64,000 bases of DNA from Ascidia mentula (GCA_947561715.1 OX387201.1:5846001-5910000); one strand, 5' to 3'. Counted from the stretch's first letter, positions 12,581-28,020 are shown. The notes: generated from the sequence alone by a model not told the origin. Program-made: numbers and translations.

Positions 12581-15500
12581 AGCCGGGTACACACACGCTG
12601 CGCGTTCCTTTGTTCAAGTGAACGTGTGCCGGTTTGTTGCGCAAGACCCGGCGATAGCGCTGTCAGCTGAAACACAGTGCTGGGTGCTTACCAGCACCAC
12701 GTCATTATACACTGTGCATGTGGTATTCGTCATGCGTCGTCATCCACTTTGTCCAGTGGTTTTTCTGCGAATTTCATTCAATTACGTGTCTGCTTTAAAC
12801 GCTGCAAACTGCAAATCCCATGTAAACAATACACAGCTGAAACAGCATCAACTTAAACCCATTTAAAACAAGTTTAGGCCCTTTATCCTGTTTCTCGGGC
12901 AAGAAAAGCAGTCAGTTTTGCTTGACAAGCCACATGTTCGGGTCGATATATTGAGCAACATAAAATCGTTGTTAAAACAACCTTGAGGAACCGGGTGGGC
13001 CAATTTCTCCCGAAGCTGTCCGGCGGTCGATAAATATAAAAAAGAGCGAAGAATTGATTACAGGAAATGGTGAAGGCCCACAATAAGGTAAGTGCGGACA
13101 GCCGATGACCCAACTGGCCACAATACACCACCCGAAGTCGTAACGAATGTTCTCGAGGGCTTTCATAACAACACTGCTGGGAGCACTCAAATTTGGCGCT
13201 TGGCAAAAAGTGTGTCAACAACCCAACGTCGCGGGAAATTGCTCTCCAGTTAATCCAGGGAATATAATATTGCACAAACCTTGCGCGACCGAAGCAACAT
13301 CAGCCGTTCTACGATGTCTAGGTTGGTATAAATTCAGTGCCCTAAAATTTACCGGTTGAAAGCCAGCAGCTCCACCCAATTCCACCATTAGATATGATCA
13401 CAACTTGTCTTGAGAGCGAATAAAGCTATGCATGGATCAATTCTGGAGTAAAACTGTTGATGATAAACAACTATACGTCCGAAAAAAAATATGTCGCAAT
13501 TGGGTCTAAAGTGTTATTCCTAAGAAGTGACACAGTGAGAAAAAAGCTGTCGTTCGAAAAGGACGCTTAAAACGCACTGAACCATTCAATGGTTCAACAC
13601 CGCAGAATACAAAAATGGTGAAGTACAGCGAAACGCCTTCACAACATAGAAATCTTACATGTAAGTGACAATTCACCAACAGACACTTGGGTCAATAAAC
13701 CTGAACACTCCCCGCGACAAGCATATGACGTCACTGCCGCTTTCAAAGCAGTTCGTTGTGAAAACATGGAACATCGCGGTGAGATAAAGAAACCTTGGTT
13801 GCGCCACCGTTTCTATCGTATGTTTTGTCTGCATTACCAAATACGGAAGTCGGGAAATTCGACCGGGACAGGCGCCCGGGAATCTCCCGGGTAAATAACT
13901 GGAGGGACCGAATCCTTGGTTTTGTGGCTCTCGCTTGCATTGCAAGCGTCGGTGTGAGGTTAGCCCGTAAGTCAACTTTATGTAAATTAGGTAATTACCT
14001 GGAGTTTGGTTTTGCGCAAAGTTTCATCCAACAAGCTGATGCGAGCATTCTCAACCCAAATTGTCCCAAACGTTTGATTTTCGCGTTGTTGAAGCGCAAA
14101 CACGTCTCAGAACAAAATTTCAAACCTTATTCCCGTTTGTACCCTTAAGATTTGTATTAATTTGCGGTATTAACAAAAAATCTAGCCTTTATCGGGTAAA
14201 TGGAATACAACGTGCTCATGTTAGAGCAATAACAAATCGACGAATGACCTTGAGAAACCCCGTAAGATCGCGTGTTTTTCAGCTGAAGAATAACTGCTCC
14301 ACTTTAACCTGGCAACGAGCCGTGACGTAGCGTCTGGTTGGTTTGTTATGTTCCGATCACGTGAATGCAGTCAAACATGACGCCGTAAATCTGAAAATTT
14401 CTCGAAAACACGGAACCAGTCGCGTTATCGTCACTCTGCCGCTAATATGGCGCCGTTATTTTCACCACAGAAGGTCGTAGGTGCCACTGCGTTGGGAGGG
14501 AAGGATGTTCTGTCGCGGCAGGAGACGACGAACGACAACCGGGCGTTGTATGCAACGAAATTCCTACGCGCTTATTTTAATTTCTTCAGATGGTAAATAG
14601 ACCCACACATGAATCCGCAACTATCCGTGGGTATCCGAGGTTTAGCGCACAACAGGAGTTCGATCGGTGAGTGTGGGAAAGTTCCAAAAAGCGGTTAGGC
14701 AAAGCCGCCCAGCCAAGATAAGGCAAATACTCTACAAATGACGCGATGCTGTTTACTACGAGAGACTTCTGCGAATGTGGGAATCTGAAACAGTTAGTTG
14801 GCCCACGGGAGAACTGAAGTCCAAAGACGTTACAACAAGCGCCGCAATGTCCTTTTGCTTTGCGCGGACATGGTATCAGTTCCGTTGCGATACAATAGTA
14901 CCGACGTGGAAATTTACAGGTAGCTTCCTATCGCTTACTGCTTCACAATACCAAACCTCAACACATGGAACATTGGCGTTAAGATAACCCGCGGGAAAAA
15001 ATTAAAATACATTGACACGTTCATTGGATAAGCAAACAGTACATCATAATACATTCACAGTGGCGCATTGGTTTCGTTAATTCAAACTTGAAATAATAAG
15101 ACCGAATGCTTGTTATGTATGGTACCACGGAGGTTAGCACCCTTCTGGAGATATTACTCGTAAAACATTCTCAAATCTGTCTGTCATGCGCCACACGAAC
15201 TTTTTGCTAAATTTTGGATGTCAAAGAATAGGATAGGATATATTGTAAGTGAAACACACCAATTAGGCAACGAAACATCTTGTGATTCAACTCTGCCAAT
15301 GAAATAAGCTCTTACATAAGCTCACAGCCCACAACCAAATTGCGCAAAACTAACAACGTGTTTTTATTGCAGGCTGATAAAGTTGATATCACCGTTCATG
15401 ATGGAGCGTTCGACATCTTTCTACATGTCGACATAGCTTCATGACATGTTGTCGCTGCGAGCGCAACCTTTACAACCATTCGGGATCACCCGTAGCGCGT

Positions 15501-18500
15501 TCTTAACATTTAGAAATCCAGTAACTGCGGGCTGGAACCATTTAGTCGGACGCGCGGTTATAACGGCCGACACCAGCTTTTAGAAAAGCGTAAACCCACG
15601 AATAAACATTTCCTGTGCACCGCGGGTTTCTGGCGCCGATTTTTTGGGAGTCGAATTTACAAGCGCCTATTGGACAATGCACAGACCCCACCCAAATTTG
15701 TCCGCGATTTTTCTTTAAACTCCGTTTTGATGACTGATGTATAGTGTTGATATTCACTGTTCATCACACAAAAATTGGAAACGTGTGAGCACGACTGGGG
15801 TGTTTCGTATGAACAGAACTGCGCAAAATATTGTTAGTAAAATGCAATGCCAAGTAAAGAGTGCAGTTTCATACCGGCAGAATAAATTGTGGTTATTTTA
15901 ATTAAGGAATCCCCCAGCAAACAGAATAGATGTGTGTTACCTCTTTATGTTCATGCGCTTACCATGTTGAACAGCAAATGAATTTTCGACAGATGTTTGT
16001 CAGGGAAATACGCGAAAGGTAATTCTTTCCAGGGACTTGCGCGTGTATTTGCTGCCATAATCGTGAGTAAATCTTCGAGAGTGCGGTCGCTGTCCACGAA
16101 TAATAACGCACATCCCACTTTTCCCCCAGCAGCAACTTGGGCAATGTTTCATCATCTCCTGCCCGACTACACAAGTAAGGCATATGATGAGCATCCTGAT
16201 GCTGCTGGAGAAGTGTGAATGATGCAACGTTTCTGAACAGCAATGTGGAATATTGCGCACAAGTAAAACACGCTTAATTGCCAGCTGCGTTCAACGCTCA
16301 ATATGGCAATAATATTTCGCATTTTTGTAAGTGTTGGTGACGCAGAATTGAGAACCAGAAGAAACCGTGTAATTATTTCCTTCGGGAAACACGAATGGTT
16401 AATTAATTTCGAGTCGAACGCAGCACTGGAATCGGAAAAACAAGCCAAAAGTAATTTGAATACATATTGGAGCGCCCTCCATCTTTCTGACCACTCAAGT
16501 ATATAACGACTGCAATTAAAGTTATTTGCGTCCGGGGTGGCCATACTCGTGTATAATTTCTAGAAGGGGGGGATAAGCATAATTATCAACACGTTAAGTC
16601 AACAAAACTTGCTACCAAGTTAACAAGCCTTCTTGGAGAGGTTGGAAAAACAATTCTCTCTTCTCGAAGGCAACGTTGACTGACAGTGTTTAGGATAATA
16701 GCAGTTTGAAAGCCACTTGGACTGATAATATATACACTGTAAGTGATGCGGTTTCAAATGTGTGTTTTCGAAACCCCACGCACAAATGCTTTCCGGTTGA
16801 AACTATGCGTATGTGTTAAGCATTTGTTTTCACGTGAAACATGCCACACGCATCACATTAATTTTAAAATATTAACATTTCGCACTTCCAAAAGGAATAT
16901 ATTTTAAACCCAAGGTAGATATACCTATCAAAACGCAACGATCCAGTAGTCTTTTAAATTGACGTATATTTCTCCCTCACTAAAAATATCGCCGGTTTAC
17001 CAGCTGCAATAAAAGGTCGAAATATGTAACTGAGTTTCATTACTGCTTCAGTTACTTTATGCACAAAACCCAATCTACGAGCTTAAGAGCCGATAGGGCG
17101 TTGGTCCACTTCACACAGCCACCTTCGATGCAGTAATCCTTGCATTGCGTCAACGATGTTCAATGCGTTTTCTGGTTGTGGTTTGCGCCGCACAGACAAA
17201 CAGGCATGCGAAGAGCGGTGCCAAATTCCAGAGGTCACACACAAATTTAAGTTCGTCACAGTCGAAAGCGGTTTTAAAAATACCTGCGCGGTGACGTGTT
17301 TTCCTAATTGGTCGGAAGATGTGTTGGTTATCACAAAATCAAGCTAAACTTTAATACGACGTTTTTTTAAGGACAAGTTTGAAGTTGCAGCACGTTTACC
17401 TGACCGCAAATGTCACCGTTCAAAAACATGTTGAGTATTACGACAGAGCCTGTGTCACTGCGGGGGCAGAAAATTGTCACCCGGCACACAGCGCAATGAA
17501 CCTGACCTTTGTGCATATGCAGAGATGGGGAATGACCATGGGGCATGGGAAGAAAAGCCGTTCATAGTGGACTCAAGCTAAAAAGCATACGGCACCCACA
17601 AGCGGCGATAACCGCGATATTTTCAATGAACGTCCAGCTCCGCATTTTGGGCGTTACAGAGGCGCGATCAAAACAAAGAGGGACGTAGTCTTTGCGTACC
17701 TTAATCGCCACTTGGTTGCGAACTAATGGCAGTGTAGTTTTTCACCGCAAAAGCGAACGGTACCAAGCCGTGCTGTCTTGGCAGCGGGTCAACGGAACAT
17801 ATCCAGAGTGCAAAACACAGCCGCACTTCGACCAAACCGCCAATTATCTCTCCACGAATATATTTAACCACGGAGCAACGACTTTTTAGAGACATCCGAA
17901 CTACGAGACCGACGTGAATGCAGGTTTTATTGCTGATGAGAACCACGCTAACCAGTGGGTGATTCCCAATAAGTTTGCCACCCTAAAAGATAAGGGTTTC
18001 TTATGCTGGAGATGTTTACAATGCCCGGAATTCATTGTAATTTTCAACACAAATTTCAACGGAATATATACCGTTGTTATCACCTATGCCTCCAAGCGAA
18101 AACGATTTACCACAAAGACATATCAAGGAAACACGTGCAAATCCGCTTGTCTGTAAAATCTGCACAACACGCTCGGATTACAAAACCCGACGAGGCGGCA
18201 GTATTTAAAACCCATCTGTCATTGGTCCTGGACTGTTGCTTTACCTAGTGCATGCGCCCAAGGCAATGCGTAAAGTTTTTACAGCAGATCTTTTAATCTT
18301 TCCGGTGAGGTAAGATCACGCAAGGCGCACGTCAGTCGGTAAGCGTCGGTTTTTACAACAGGACAAGACGTTTATCTCGGAATGGTTGTCCAGCGCCATC
18401 TTCGCATTACTTGTACAATACTCGTTGGTTTTAGGCACACCATCTCAGTTGAATATACTTTTGCAAATAAAGATCTTAACACCCAACAAGCAACGTGAAG

Positions 18501-21500
18501 TAATTACGCTACAGGGAGAGTCTATAAAGTGGTAACGTGGCTACAAACCCCCTATTTTTGCACTTATTTTCAGCATTCAATGTGTGATCACTTGCCGAAA
18601 GGACCAAGACGAAATGACCTGAAAAATAAAGGTTGCTAACTAAGTACATAAAATGTGCGGAAGTTTGAGGAATCTATACGTTACGTACAGCAATAATGCG
18701 AACCTTGTCAAGTGTTGGATGTTGATTTAACAATGTTCACTAGAAAAGGTAAGAACCAGCAACTGTATGTATGGGACAGTGCAAAAAACTTTTTGTGAGT
18801 CCGCCCAAAGATTATGTCTCCCGCTATTTCCTTCAGATAGTTCCCAACCCACATCATCGTTTTTTCTGACCTTTCGTGTTCACTTAGTTTGTGATGTGGC
18901 GCGTTGGGATTGTGGGACGGACAAAGGATGCATCACACAGGTCCAAACACCGGTTCTTCGGCGCAAAAGCCAGTGTCGAAAGTGGAATTACGCCGGTAAT
19001 CCAATAAAAGCGCGGCCCTAATGCTATTTCCATGCTCCAGAAGGAGCCCCTACCCGCTCTGAATGTGGAGGATGTTATGTGCGTGAATTATCGAGGACTC
19101 CTGGTTGGCGAGATGTTATCGTTCGGATCACGAGATAGCGGTTTCATCATCTCTTTGTCGATGGTAGAGCGGAGCTTGTTGTAAGTAAATACCGCCCGGA
19201 GATCCGATCAACCCACCTCTCGCCGACCTTGCTTGTGTATTTTTCCTTGCTGAAGCGTGGACAAGATCGTGACGATAAGTTGGAAAAAATCTGGGCAACT
19301 TGCTACAGAATTTTATACCGTTTTTCTATGCTTGTTTTTCGGTTTCTTGAATATAACTGTATGCGATTTTAACGGAGCGAAGGGAAAAACAACCGGCAAA
19401 AATTACAAAGCTTGCGTCTGCATTACCAAGGCTTGGGGCTAAAAAAGAAAAAATCTCTACAGTTGGGCTCACCGACGGAGAAGGGCGCCTACGCCAAGAT
19501 AACGAGCTAAGCGTTGGAGGGTTACTTACCACCGCAAGCAGTCAGTTTCCTTCTCGCCAAAATGAGCGAAAAAGTTCAACTTCAAAACATCACATGATGG
19601 CGCGACCCTCCGAAGAAAAAGAAACACAATAAACATGGCAAGAGAAAACAGGCTCGGGGGCAATTCGCGTGCAGCGAGGCGCAACGGTTCTTGCACGGTC
19701 GATTGATCGTCATATGAACAATAAAGGGCCGGCCGGCGCTTTAACGTTGACACACAAGCAAAGCGCGAGCTCTAACGATACGAAAGGGCGCGCACAAAGA
19801 ACTACCTCTCTTTGGTGTCTCCTCTCCGGCTAGCTAGACCATCACGATGCGCCGCCTTTCTCTTCAAGGAATTGCGGCAATGGGTTTGGCTGCGAAAATA
19901 CACCGCGTTTTGCAGAGGGAGGTACATGGGATGTTAAGCGGAGATGAGTCAACTGCTAAATTTAACGCTGTTTAAGCCACTTTTAGGCTTGCAGACGTCA
20001 ACGAAATACACCCAAACATTTTCTGTTTGAAACGAATATACTGAACTAAAGGTTATCAACAAATAGCAATTTTCGCAAATATTCAAGCCTTAATCAATGA
20101 AACAATAACATCATACGTATTAAAACGACCAATGCTTTGTTTAACGCAACAGGAAAGGCAAACTTGAAACCACTTCCGAAAGATGTGGGTCGACTGTTGG
20201 GCAGTCTTACAACCTTTCTTGGCACCCATGTTGCGTGGGTTGCCGCTTTCCATCAGACCTGCGGCGTGCGGTTTTGGCTGTTGCTCGTACACAGTACACG
20301 CGCAACCAAAACATGAACGTTGCCCGGCGATGCTACCGACATGTGGTCGCCGTTTTGACATTCAACAGTGTGCCAAGCAAGCAGGCGGATATGCGCAAGC
20401 GAATATTCTGCTCTGTGAATCAACAAACTAACGCCAAACATGAAACAATCGTGAAAAAAACGAAAATTTCGCGTCCCGTTTTATTGGATAGGTCAGAGAA
20501 CACCTGAACATGATTTTCTTCAATACATCAGAATGATATCAGAGTTGGGAGATGTCCGTTTTTTGGCTAGTTTAATGAAAGCAGAAGGTTGGAATGAATT
20601 TGGTACAATATGTCTTTGAAACCCACAACGAATAGAGTGAAAAAAAAACAAGGAAAATCTCCTGGCAAGATTTAAAAAAATATGTTTTTGTAACTGCAAC
20701 AAAGAAGGCGATCACTGTGTCTTTTACAAAAATACCATGCAACAAACAGGCCACAGAGGCGCGAATTCCTGAAAGTGTTTTTTTACAACACGTGACGTCG
20801 ATTAGCCATGGAGCTGTGACTATTTTTTCGGGATGCATTACCCGACCGTTTGCGAAAACCGTTAAAGCGTCAAAATAAACAGTTGGCTTTAGAAACCACT
20901 GCAGAATTAGGTTTCGCGGCAGCTCAACCCGACCGATTGACGTCAGCAGTAGGAACAACAAAACAGCAGGAATCGGAGCTTTAGGTCGTTAACTTCACGG
21001 CCAGAGGTCCTGCGCGCATTGCGGAGGCGGGTTTTCTATTTAAAGAAGTTTAACAACGCTAACTGTAAACCAATCTACTGCATGGAATGCAAGAAAAACA
21101 AGTATTTATCTATCTTGTTTGAACTTAGTTTGGCGTCATGACTATGTTGACTGGTTTATTGGAGGACGCCTTATTCTCTTCAAAAAGGGGGTCAGAATTC
21201 ACCGAACAAAAGCAACCATTATTAACAATTGTTCGGTGGTGGAATGTCAACACGTTTTTAGGCAAAGAGAGACAAACTCATCGACAGATGACGCCGTTCG
21301 ATAATAAACAAACGCTTCGCGACTACAGATTGTTATGTAAACAGGCAAAGACAAGCCATTGTAAACAAACAAAAATTTGTCATCAGTGCGGTAGGTTAAA
21401 CAAAAACAAACCGATATGACATAAAACCGACTGATCTGGTTGTAGAATATTCGGGATACAAGGCATCATTTTGCCCAAGCCTCACAGCTGGTGATCCGTT

Positions 21501-23443
21501 AAAAAAATATCGCTGCCAAGTGCACGGGGTCGTATGCGGAAGCCGTAACCGACATTTGACAGCGTTCGATGACTGTACGTGCGTAAAAGCGAAAACGGTC
21601 AACAAGCAATCGAGCACCTGCATAAGTGAAGTTGTGACGTATTGGGAAATGGATCGAGCCAATAGCAAGGGAATTAAAGCGCAATCGCGGGTGGGCTTTA
21701 AAGGGCTCGTGGAAAATGGCAGCGGTCGACATGGTGCGTAATCGTGATGCATTCGTGGTTGCAGCTGATTTGGAAGCGAGTCTCAGTAAGGTTAACCATA
21801 CAGGAGAAACGGATGTTTGCAATCGACGGAGGGGGGCGATTCTCCTCCAGAAACACACCCGTCGGATTCAAGTACGTATTGCATGCGCAAATAGTCGTCA
21901 AATAGTCGAGCTAATAATAGTAATGCTGTGGTAGCGCAAAAAGCACATCAGCAATTAATCATTTGCCACATTAAGCACATTTACAGAACCATGGCCCGGC
22001 CATGACAAGGCTTGGCCAATTCGAAGAATTCGTGTTCAATAAATTCGAACCCCAACAGCCCAGATGCGGTTTAAACGTCACGAACCCTTGAAAAGTCGTG
22101 AAAAGCTTGGGGTTTCTTTGCTCAAGGTGGTGCAAAATATAGATATCGGCCTCGGGAATGAAAAATACCGTATTTTTATCACGTTCCAATTTTCTCACAT
22201 TTAATAAACACAATACTGAAAGGGAGGAAGGCCGTACATCCAGTCGTTGAACAGATTTTGCAGACCCGACCATTATTAACAGCCTGAAAGAAGATTCATG
22301 CGCAACAACCAGTGCACATTCATTATGCAACGAGACTATATTGTGTGCAATAAATTACACTTAACACAGAAACGTGCGACTCGGTGGATGGAGAAGTGAT
22401 TCGAGTGTGACGGTGCTATGATTGGAAAGAGCACGACCGGATCGCGGTGTTTTAAATCCATCAAGGGGGCATGTTCCGCACGTTTGTTGATTCTTTTTCT
22501 TCTGTGTGGGTAAATAGCGCGGGGTGATGAGGAACATGTCAAGAAGAAGGTGCGCAAGCGGAAGGCAGTGCATTAATTTAATTTCCATTTGCAAGAGATG
22601 GACGCGCGTGCGCTTCGCAAATTGCAGTGTGACCGAGAACTGTTCACGGATAATCCACTTTGCGGCGTAAAAGGAACCCCAAAACTCACAATCTAGCACC
22701 TGTTGAACATAACTACCGTCCCTATAATGCTTTTCTTTCCAGTTCGGCGTTGACATCTACAATTTACAAAAGTTAATTTCGTTTCACCCAATTTACCCCG
22801 AAAATGCCAACATGCGCACGAGCACAAAATTGACAATAATACGTTTTCCCCGCAAAGATTCTCTGAAATGAAAAGTTTTGATGGTCAGAGTTTCGAATGG
22901 TCTTTAAAAGGAAACTTTGCATTCATGTTTCAATTCACAAGCGAAGTGAAGCTTGAAGAGTCAAAACAAATGTTGCACAACAACGTACCCAGCGGTTAAT
23001 AGTTTTTTCGTAAATGTCACACTTGGCTTTACCTGGAAGTTCTGCCACCTCCAGCCGCGCAGTGGCCACAAAACCCAAAACTATTTCTCGCTCGCTCTCC
23101 GCGACGGAATAACAATATCACGTGACGCCGTCACGTGGTTCAGTACAGCAGGGAAGAGAAATATTTAAGTTGAAATCTGCATACTTTTTTCAGTGCGTTT
23201 TTCATCAGAGAAAAAGGTCGATGTACTGCAATACTGTACAAATTCAACACTGTACGGGTTTTTGTGCATCTAAAACATTTCAAATCGCCCCAAATTTTAA
23301 GATACCTTGATAAGAGCAATCTGATGCAATTGGGGTCGTAGATGGTTGTTAGTTTTCAAGGAATCGCGACCTGGAAAAAACAAGAAAGGGATTACCTTCT
23401 CGTGAAATGTCGGATCGACAACAATCTAATGCGCCGCATTCTT

Positions 23444-23464
23444 ATTGGCTGACCGATTCACGTG
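23444..23464. promoter_or_regulatory. CCAAT-box / E-box pair (copy 2)
   Basis: ATTGGCTGA at 23444-23452 is followed by CACGTG at 23459-23464, with 10 bp between the ATTGG and CACGTG cores. Upstream, 23114-23137 holds two more CACGTG sites close together. Confidence 0.4.
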
Positions 23465-26400
23465 ACATATGGACTTGTGATCTTGGGTTATATCAACACA
23501 TCGCCTTTTTCGAAGCAAGAACGCCTTCTCTAGCTCGCGGCGCTTGGCAAGGCGATGGAAACTTTGTAAACAGAGAATTATCTGCACGGCCTACAAATGT
23601 GGGTTTGCTTGCCATGTAGCGCATACTATATATTCGTGTTGGTAAACAGTGGACATTTATTACACACAGAACAAATGCTTGCCAATGTATTCTTAGCTCA
23701 CGAAATCAACCTAACCAGCATGATTTCTTTTGCGTGACACAAGCGAAAACTTCAATCTCAGTTTCAAAAAACTTTAATAAAGCGAAACACGTCTCAAGAA
23801 CTATAGGTTAATAAAATTTTGTAATTGGCGGCTTCTTAGATTTCTATGCAAAGACAAACGCATTCCTGTAACTGGCAATACAATTCTAGTTGATTGATGA
23901 GGCAGCAATTAAGTGGGGTGCGTTGATCCTATTGCCCAACGAAGCAATGACTATTTAACAGGCAAGCTTGCTGACCACAGCAACATCGTTGGTTTATTAA
24001 ATCAAGCAATTTCCAAAACGCTGTGCTATGTGCAATTGAGCAAATGCCACACGAAGAGTTGTTGTTTTCTAGTTGTCGACCGCTAGTTTTTGTCAGCCTA
24101 ATCCCAACTGACAAGGAAAGTCGGACGAAGCTTTTGATTTCGTTGCCAAGACCTCTGCTGGTGGCCGATGCAAATTGCCTCCAAGTCAACACTCAAGTAG
24201 GCAGTCCGCCGGATTTTCGTGTGTAATCATATTGGATCGCCCGTGGCAATTTGAGGTGATAGTAAAGCATAAACAGACTTCCTAGTAATATTATGGGAAG
24301 TGTTTGTTTGTGTTTTTGTGAATTTACGACTAAACTGTGCGCAAATTTTAAATTGACCAGCTGAAAACGCACGATGCTTGGTTTATTTGCTCACTTGTGT
24401 AAAACGCTTAGGTTAATTCATAATCCACAATCTCAGCACGGAAGCTACAACCAAAAGCATACAAAAGCCTCGTATATGTATAATGATATCCCCGGATATT
24501 ATGATATTCACGAGGCACGGAGACCTACAGCTGAGTAGAGCCGGAAGCCTTTTATAACAGTTGGGCCTTTTTGGATGGTGACAAATTACCGGAACCGGTA
24601 TCAGGGTAAAGCGGACATGATCGCTGGACATGGAGTGCGGATATCATCACGACAAAAAATGCATGAAATATGGCACAATAAGAGCAATCAAGTTTACAAC
24701 TGTCCATTTCCGTGGATATCAATCTTAGTATATCGGCCTTTGATCCATCATAATTAACCCCTTTTCGCTTCACAGCAACATGTAAAATGTGGGGTGGGTA
24801 TTTGATACGAGTAACAAACCGAAGGGAAAATTCTTCCTACTTTAAAAAATTGTTCCAAGAGTGGTAAGACCTCACGTATCGACGGCTGTAAGTCTTGAAA
24901 ATGAAAATGACAGTAAGGGGGTGAGCAGTTTATTAAACTAGATCATGCGGAAGTAGGGGGTGCTTTAAGTTCGGTCATTCGTGACAAGGCAGCAAGTCAC
25001 CACAGATGAAATTACAAGTAGGTGACTCGGTCGCAAAAAAGTCTTGGTCAATTGCCAAACTCTCTTAGGCATTGGCAATTCGCCAAAGCGGGTTATTCAA
25101 CGTTCAAGCATGCGCGCTGAATGTCAAACGGTCAAGCGACCTTTTCGCGAGCTCGGCGTGCCTGAGGATCGGGACCTGGTTCCAATTAAAGCGGACACGA
25201 TTTTTGCTGTCCGGTCCGGTGGAAGTAGGATGCAAAAATAGCAGCTTTTCACGTGCGATTGGTCGGGAGGTTGTAGCGACAACAAAACCGTAGACCATCA
25301 TCCGGGTGTGTCGACAAACATTGCGGGCAGCGGGTCTTGGGTTCGACAGCAAGAGGTTGAATTCGTGTTATGCGCGGCTTTTGACACAGCTAATCGTCCG
25401 GCTGCGGTCTTTTGGCATCAGCGAGACGCGAAGGGCAGATCGTGACTTGGATGACGTAGGTGCGTTTTCTTTTGCAACTTTTAGGTAACCATAGGAAACA
25501 CCAATAAGTTTAATCAAACACTGGAAAGGGTATAATACATATAAGTTCGAACACAGTCACAATCTTGCAACAGAAATCTATCCCTGAAAGACCACACACC
25601 AATCTAATAAGTTAGAATACACTGTGTCTGAACAAAGGGTGGCTATAAGCGTTCAGAGAAAACGGCGTCTAGAAAAGCAACGTATCCAACTGTTGAGTTA
25701 TTAACAAAACTTACATTATGTTTGGGCCTGATTTGATCAAGTAACTTTGTATCCACATTACTTCACCACCCTGGCGCTAGCTTGGGGAAAACGGGTTTTT
25801 TACAATAATGACCTTTCAGTAATAACGGGAGTCAGGTGCTGGAAGATTCCGCAGATCGTCAATCAACGCCACCCCATGATTTGTGTTCGTGCCGCGGGGT
25901 AATCCGTTCTGCCCATACGGGCGCTTCGAAGCGCGACCATGCGCACAATACAATCTTTGGGGCAGGTTAGTATTGCCAAGCCACAAACCGTCATTCGCCG
26001 CGGCCAGAGTAAACACGGGGGCCCGAAGGATCCTTTGTCTGGCAGCCTTTTCCAGCTGGTGTTTTTCACGCTGTGCGGACCGTCGCTTAATTTCTGTCGA
26101 CTCCGTGGGCGGACAAAGACAGTGATTGGTTAGAGCAGTTACATTAACTTAACTTTAAAACTTCGCTGCTGTGTACCAGCGAGATGCCCGCATGGCCCTC
26201 TTCGGGGCAATTCGTCAAACGCCATAACTGTTCCTAGATTTAGGGGTGTGTACTGTCATGATAGAACAACTTGCCCTAGTTCGGGAATTTATATCGTGAC
26301 AGTAAAAGCTGCAGCAACATCGGAAATGTCCCAACCGTGCAGTGCAGGGAGCGCCAATTTGTTCTCTTCTCAGACCGCTTGTTTTGCATTAAGCTGAACA

Positions 26401-28020
26401 TCATCCTCACACATAATGTTACCAAATTTCGATTTTTTTTTTATTTGGGGCGTTATTGTATTGGGCTATTTATTGGTTGGTCATAAATTAGCAATTTATC
26501 CGAAAATATGTGAAAAGTATAAAGCGAAAAAACAAACAATCCATCTTGATGTATACTGCTGAAAAAAGAGAGCTTTAAATGGTTTTGTTTTTGGGCCTCA
26601 TCAGCTTGTAGATACCCAGCCAAGTTAACCTGCACATCTTGACATTTCAGTTCAGCCCAAATGCAAATGGCGTCTGGGCCGGGCGTTTAAACAGGTGATC
26701 GGCCAAGCATAAAACGGTTCAAGACGACTCGAGGCCGAGGCTGTTTTTCTTCGAGCGGCAATCGTTCTTCGGTGCAGAGGTGTGCACATATCTAGGTCAC
26801 ACACTCAATGAAGGGCTTCTATTCATCTCATCTTACAAGGGTTTTTCGTGACGTGACTCAATAACAAACGCCAGTCGAGGGCAGGGTTGCAGATGTAAAC
26901 AGAGAGTTGCTTTTGCGAAGAAAAAATAGGCGCGCGCGTGAAACGATTGTTTATCGCCGAAACGTAACTTTAACCTCAGTATTTTGCAAAGGCGAGCACG
27001 ACGCGTCGCAACACGTTTGGGGGAATGGCCAAGAATAAGAAAACAATAACCTTTAGAAATCCCGTTATTCGACCAGCTTTGGGTTTGGTTCGCTGGTGCT
27101 CAGCATCGAATTTGGTGCCAATCCAGATGATGTGTTTCGCTAGGTTTAAAAAACTAACACATATATTTACACCACCACGGGAACAACAAAAGCTCAAACA
27201 CAACAGTGTAAAGGTCAGCGCCGCATATACGCAGCCAACTCAAACCTGTCCATCCCGCAAAAGCGGATTATTATCCGCGGATTAAAACTACACTGAATCT
27301 CACGATGCAGAACTGCGGAAATATCCGCCAACATGAGCAGATTGTTGTGATGGCCAGAGTGGGCGCTTTGGCGTCGGGTTTCTGGACGTTTATGCAGCGA
27401 TCTGATTGCACGATAGTGTGGGCGTGTGCAGCGTGGAGCTGTGCGCTGCAATAGAATTGCCGATATTCGGGTTTGGGAGGGGATGGACGGGATGACTCAC
27501 AAATATGGACTGAGCGGTTTTCCTTGCAACAGTAGGCGATGGATGGTTGGGGAATCGGGCTCGCAGGGTAAAACTTTATTCCTCGTAAACCACATGGAAA
27601 AGAGCAACGTTTTAAACAGGGTTAAGAAAGCGGGATTTGTAAACGTAAAATAGACGATTTCTCTTAAAGACGAGGAGCAGCGGCGTTAAAAGGTCTCTTG
27701 TTTACTACTTGACTTGGCAGGAAAGTTACGTGAAAGAGGATCGGTTTTGAGCAACACTTTCGTCCCTTCACAACAAAGTGCGTTCTGTCGCAAATAACTC
27801 GATACGCGTGGGAGGCTTTGGGAAACTCCACATGCGCTCAGATACAACTAACAAAACGACTTCGCTATTCGCGTTCGCAGCTTTCCATGGTGTAATTGGT
27901 TGCGCGTGCTGGCGCTTGGCCCGTTACGGCTTGAGCACCAATAGCATAAGAGGTTACGCCCTGGAGATAACCAACAAGGTTGAAGCGTCATATGCCGGCT
28001 CTCTTTACATAATCCGACAG

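Larger units (their letters stand above)
10056..28020. other. CpG-rich gene desert, left half
   Basis: I find no exon encoding a recognisable protein on either strand. CpG is dense: I count 39 in 13801-14400. TTGCGCAA continues at 11292, 12483, 12637, 14012 and 15340, then stops until 33256. Pairs of ATTGG and CACGTG occur at 12559-12580, 23444-23464 and 25250-25262. GTAAACA or TGTTTAC forkhead-type sites recur, for example near 12826, 21339, 21360, 23566, 23642 and 26893. There are no long simple repeats. Open frames here are short and mutually overlapping. Confidence 0.5.

Noticed and set aside
22030-22045. tRNA B-box-like string GGGGTTCGAATTT on the minus strand
   Set aside because: The flanking bases cannot form the T-arm stem and no A-box lies at the right distance.
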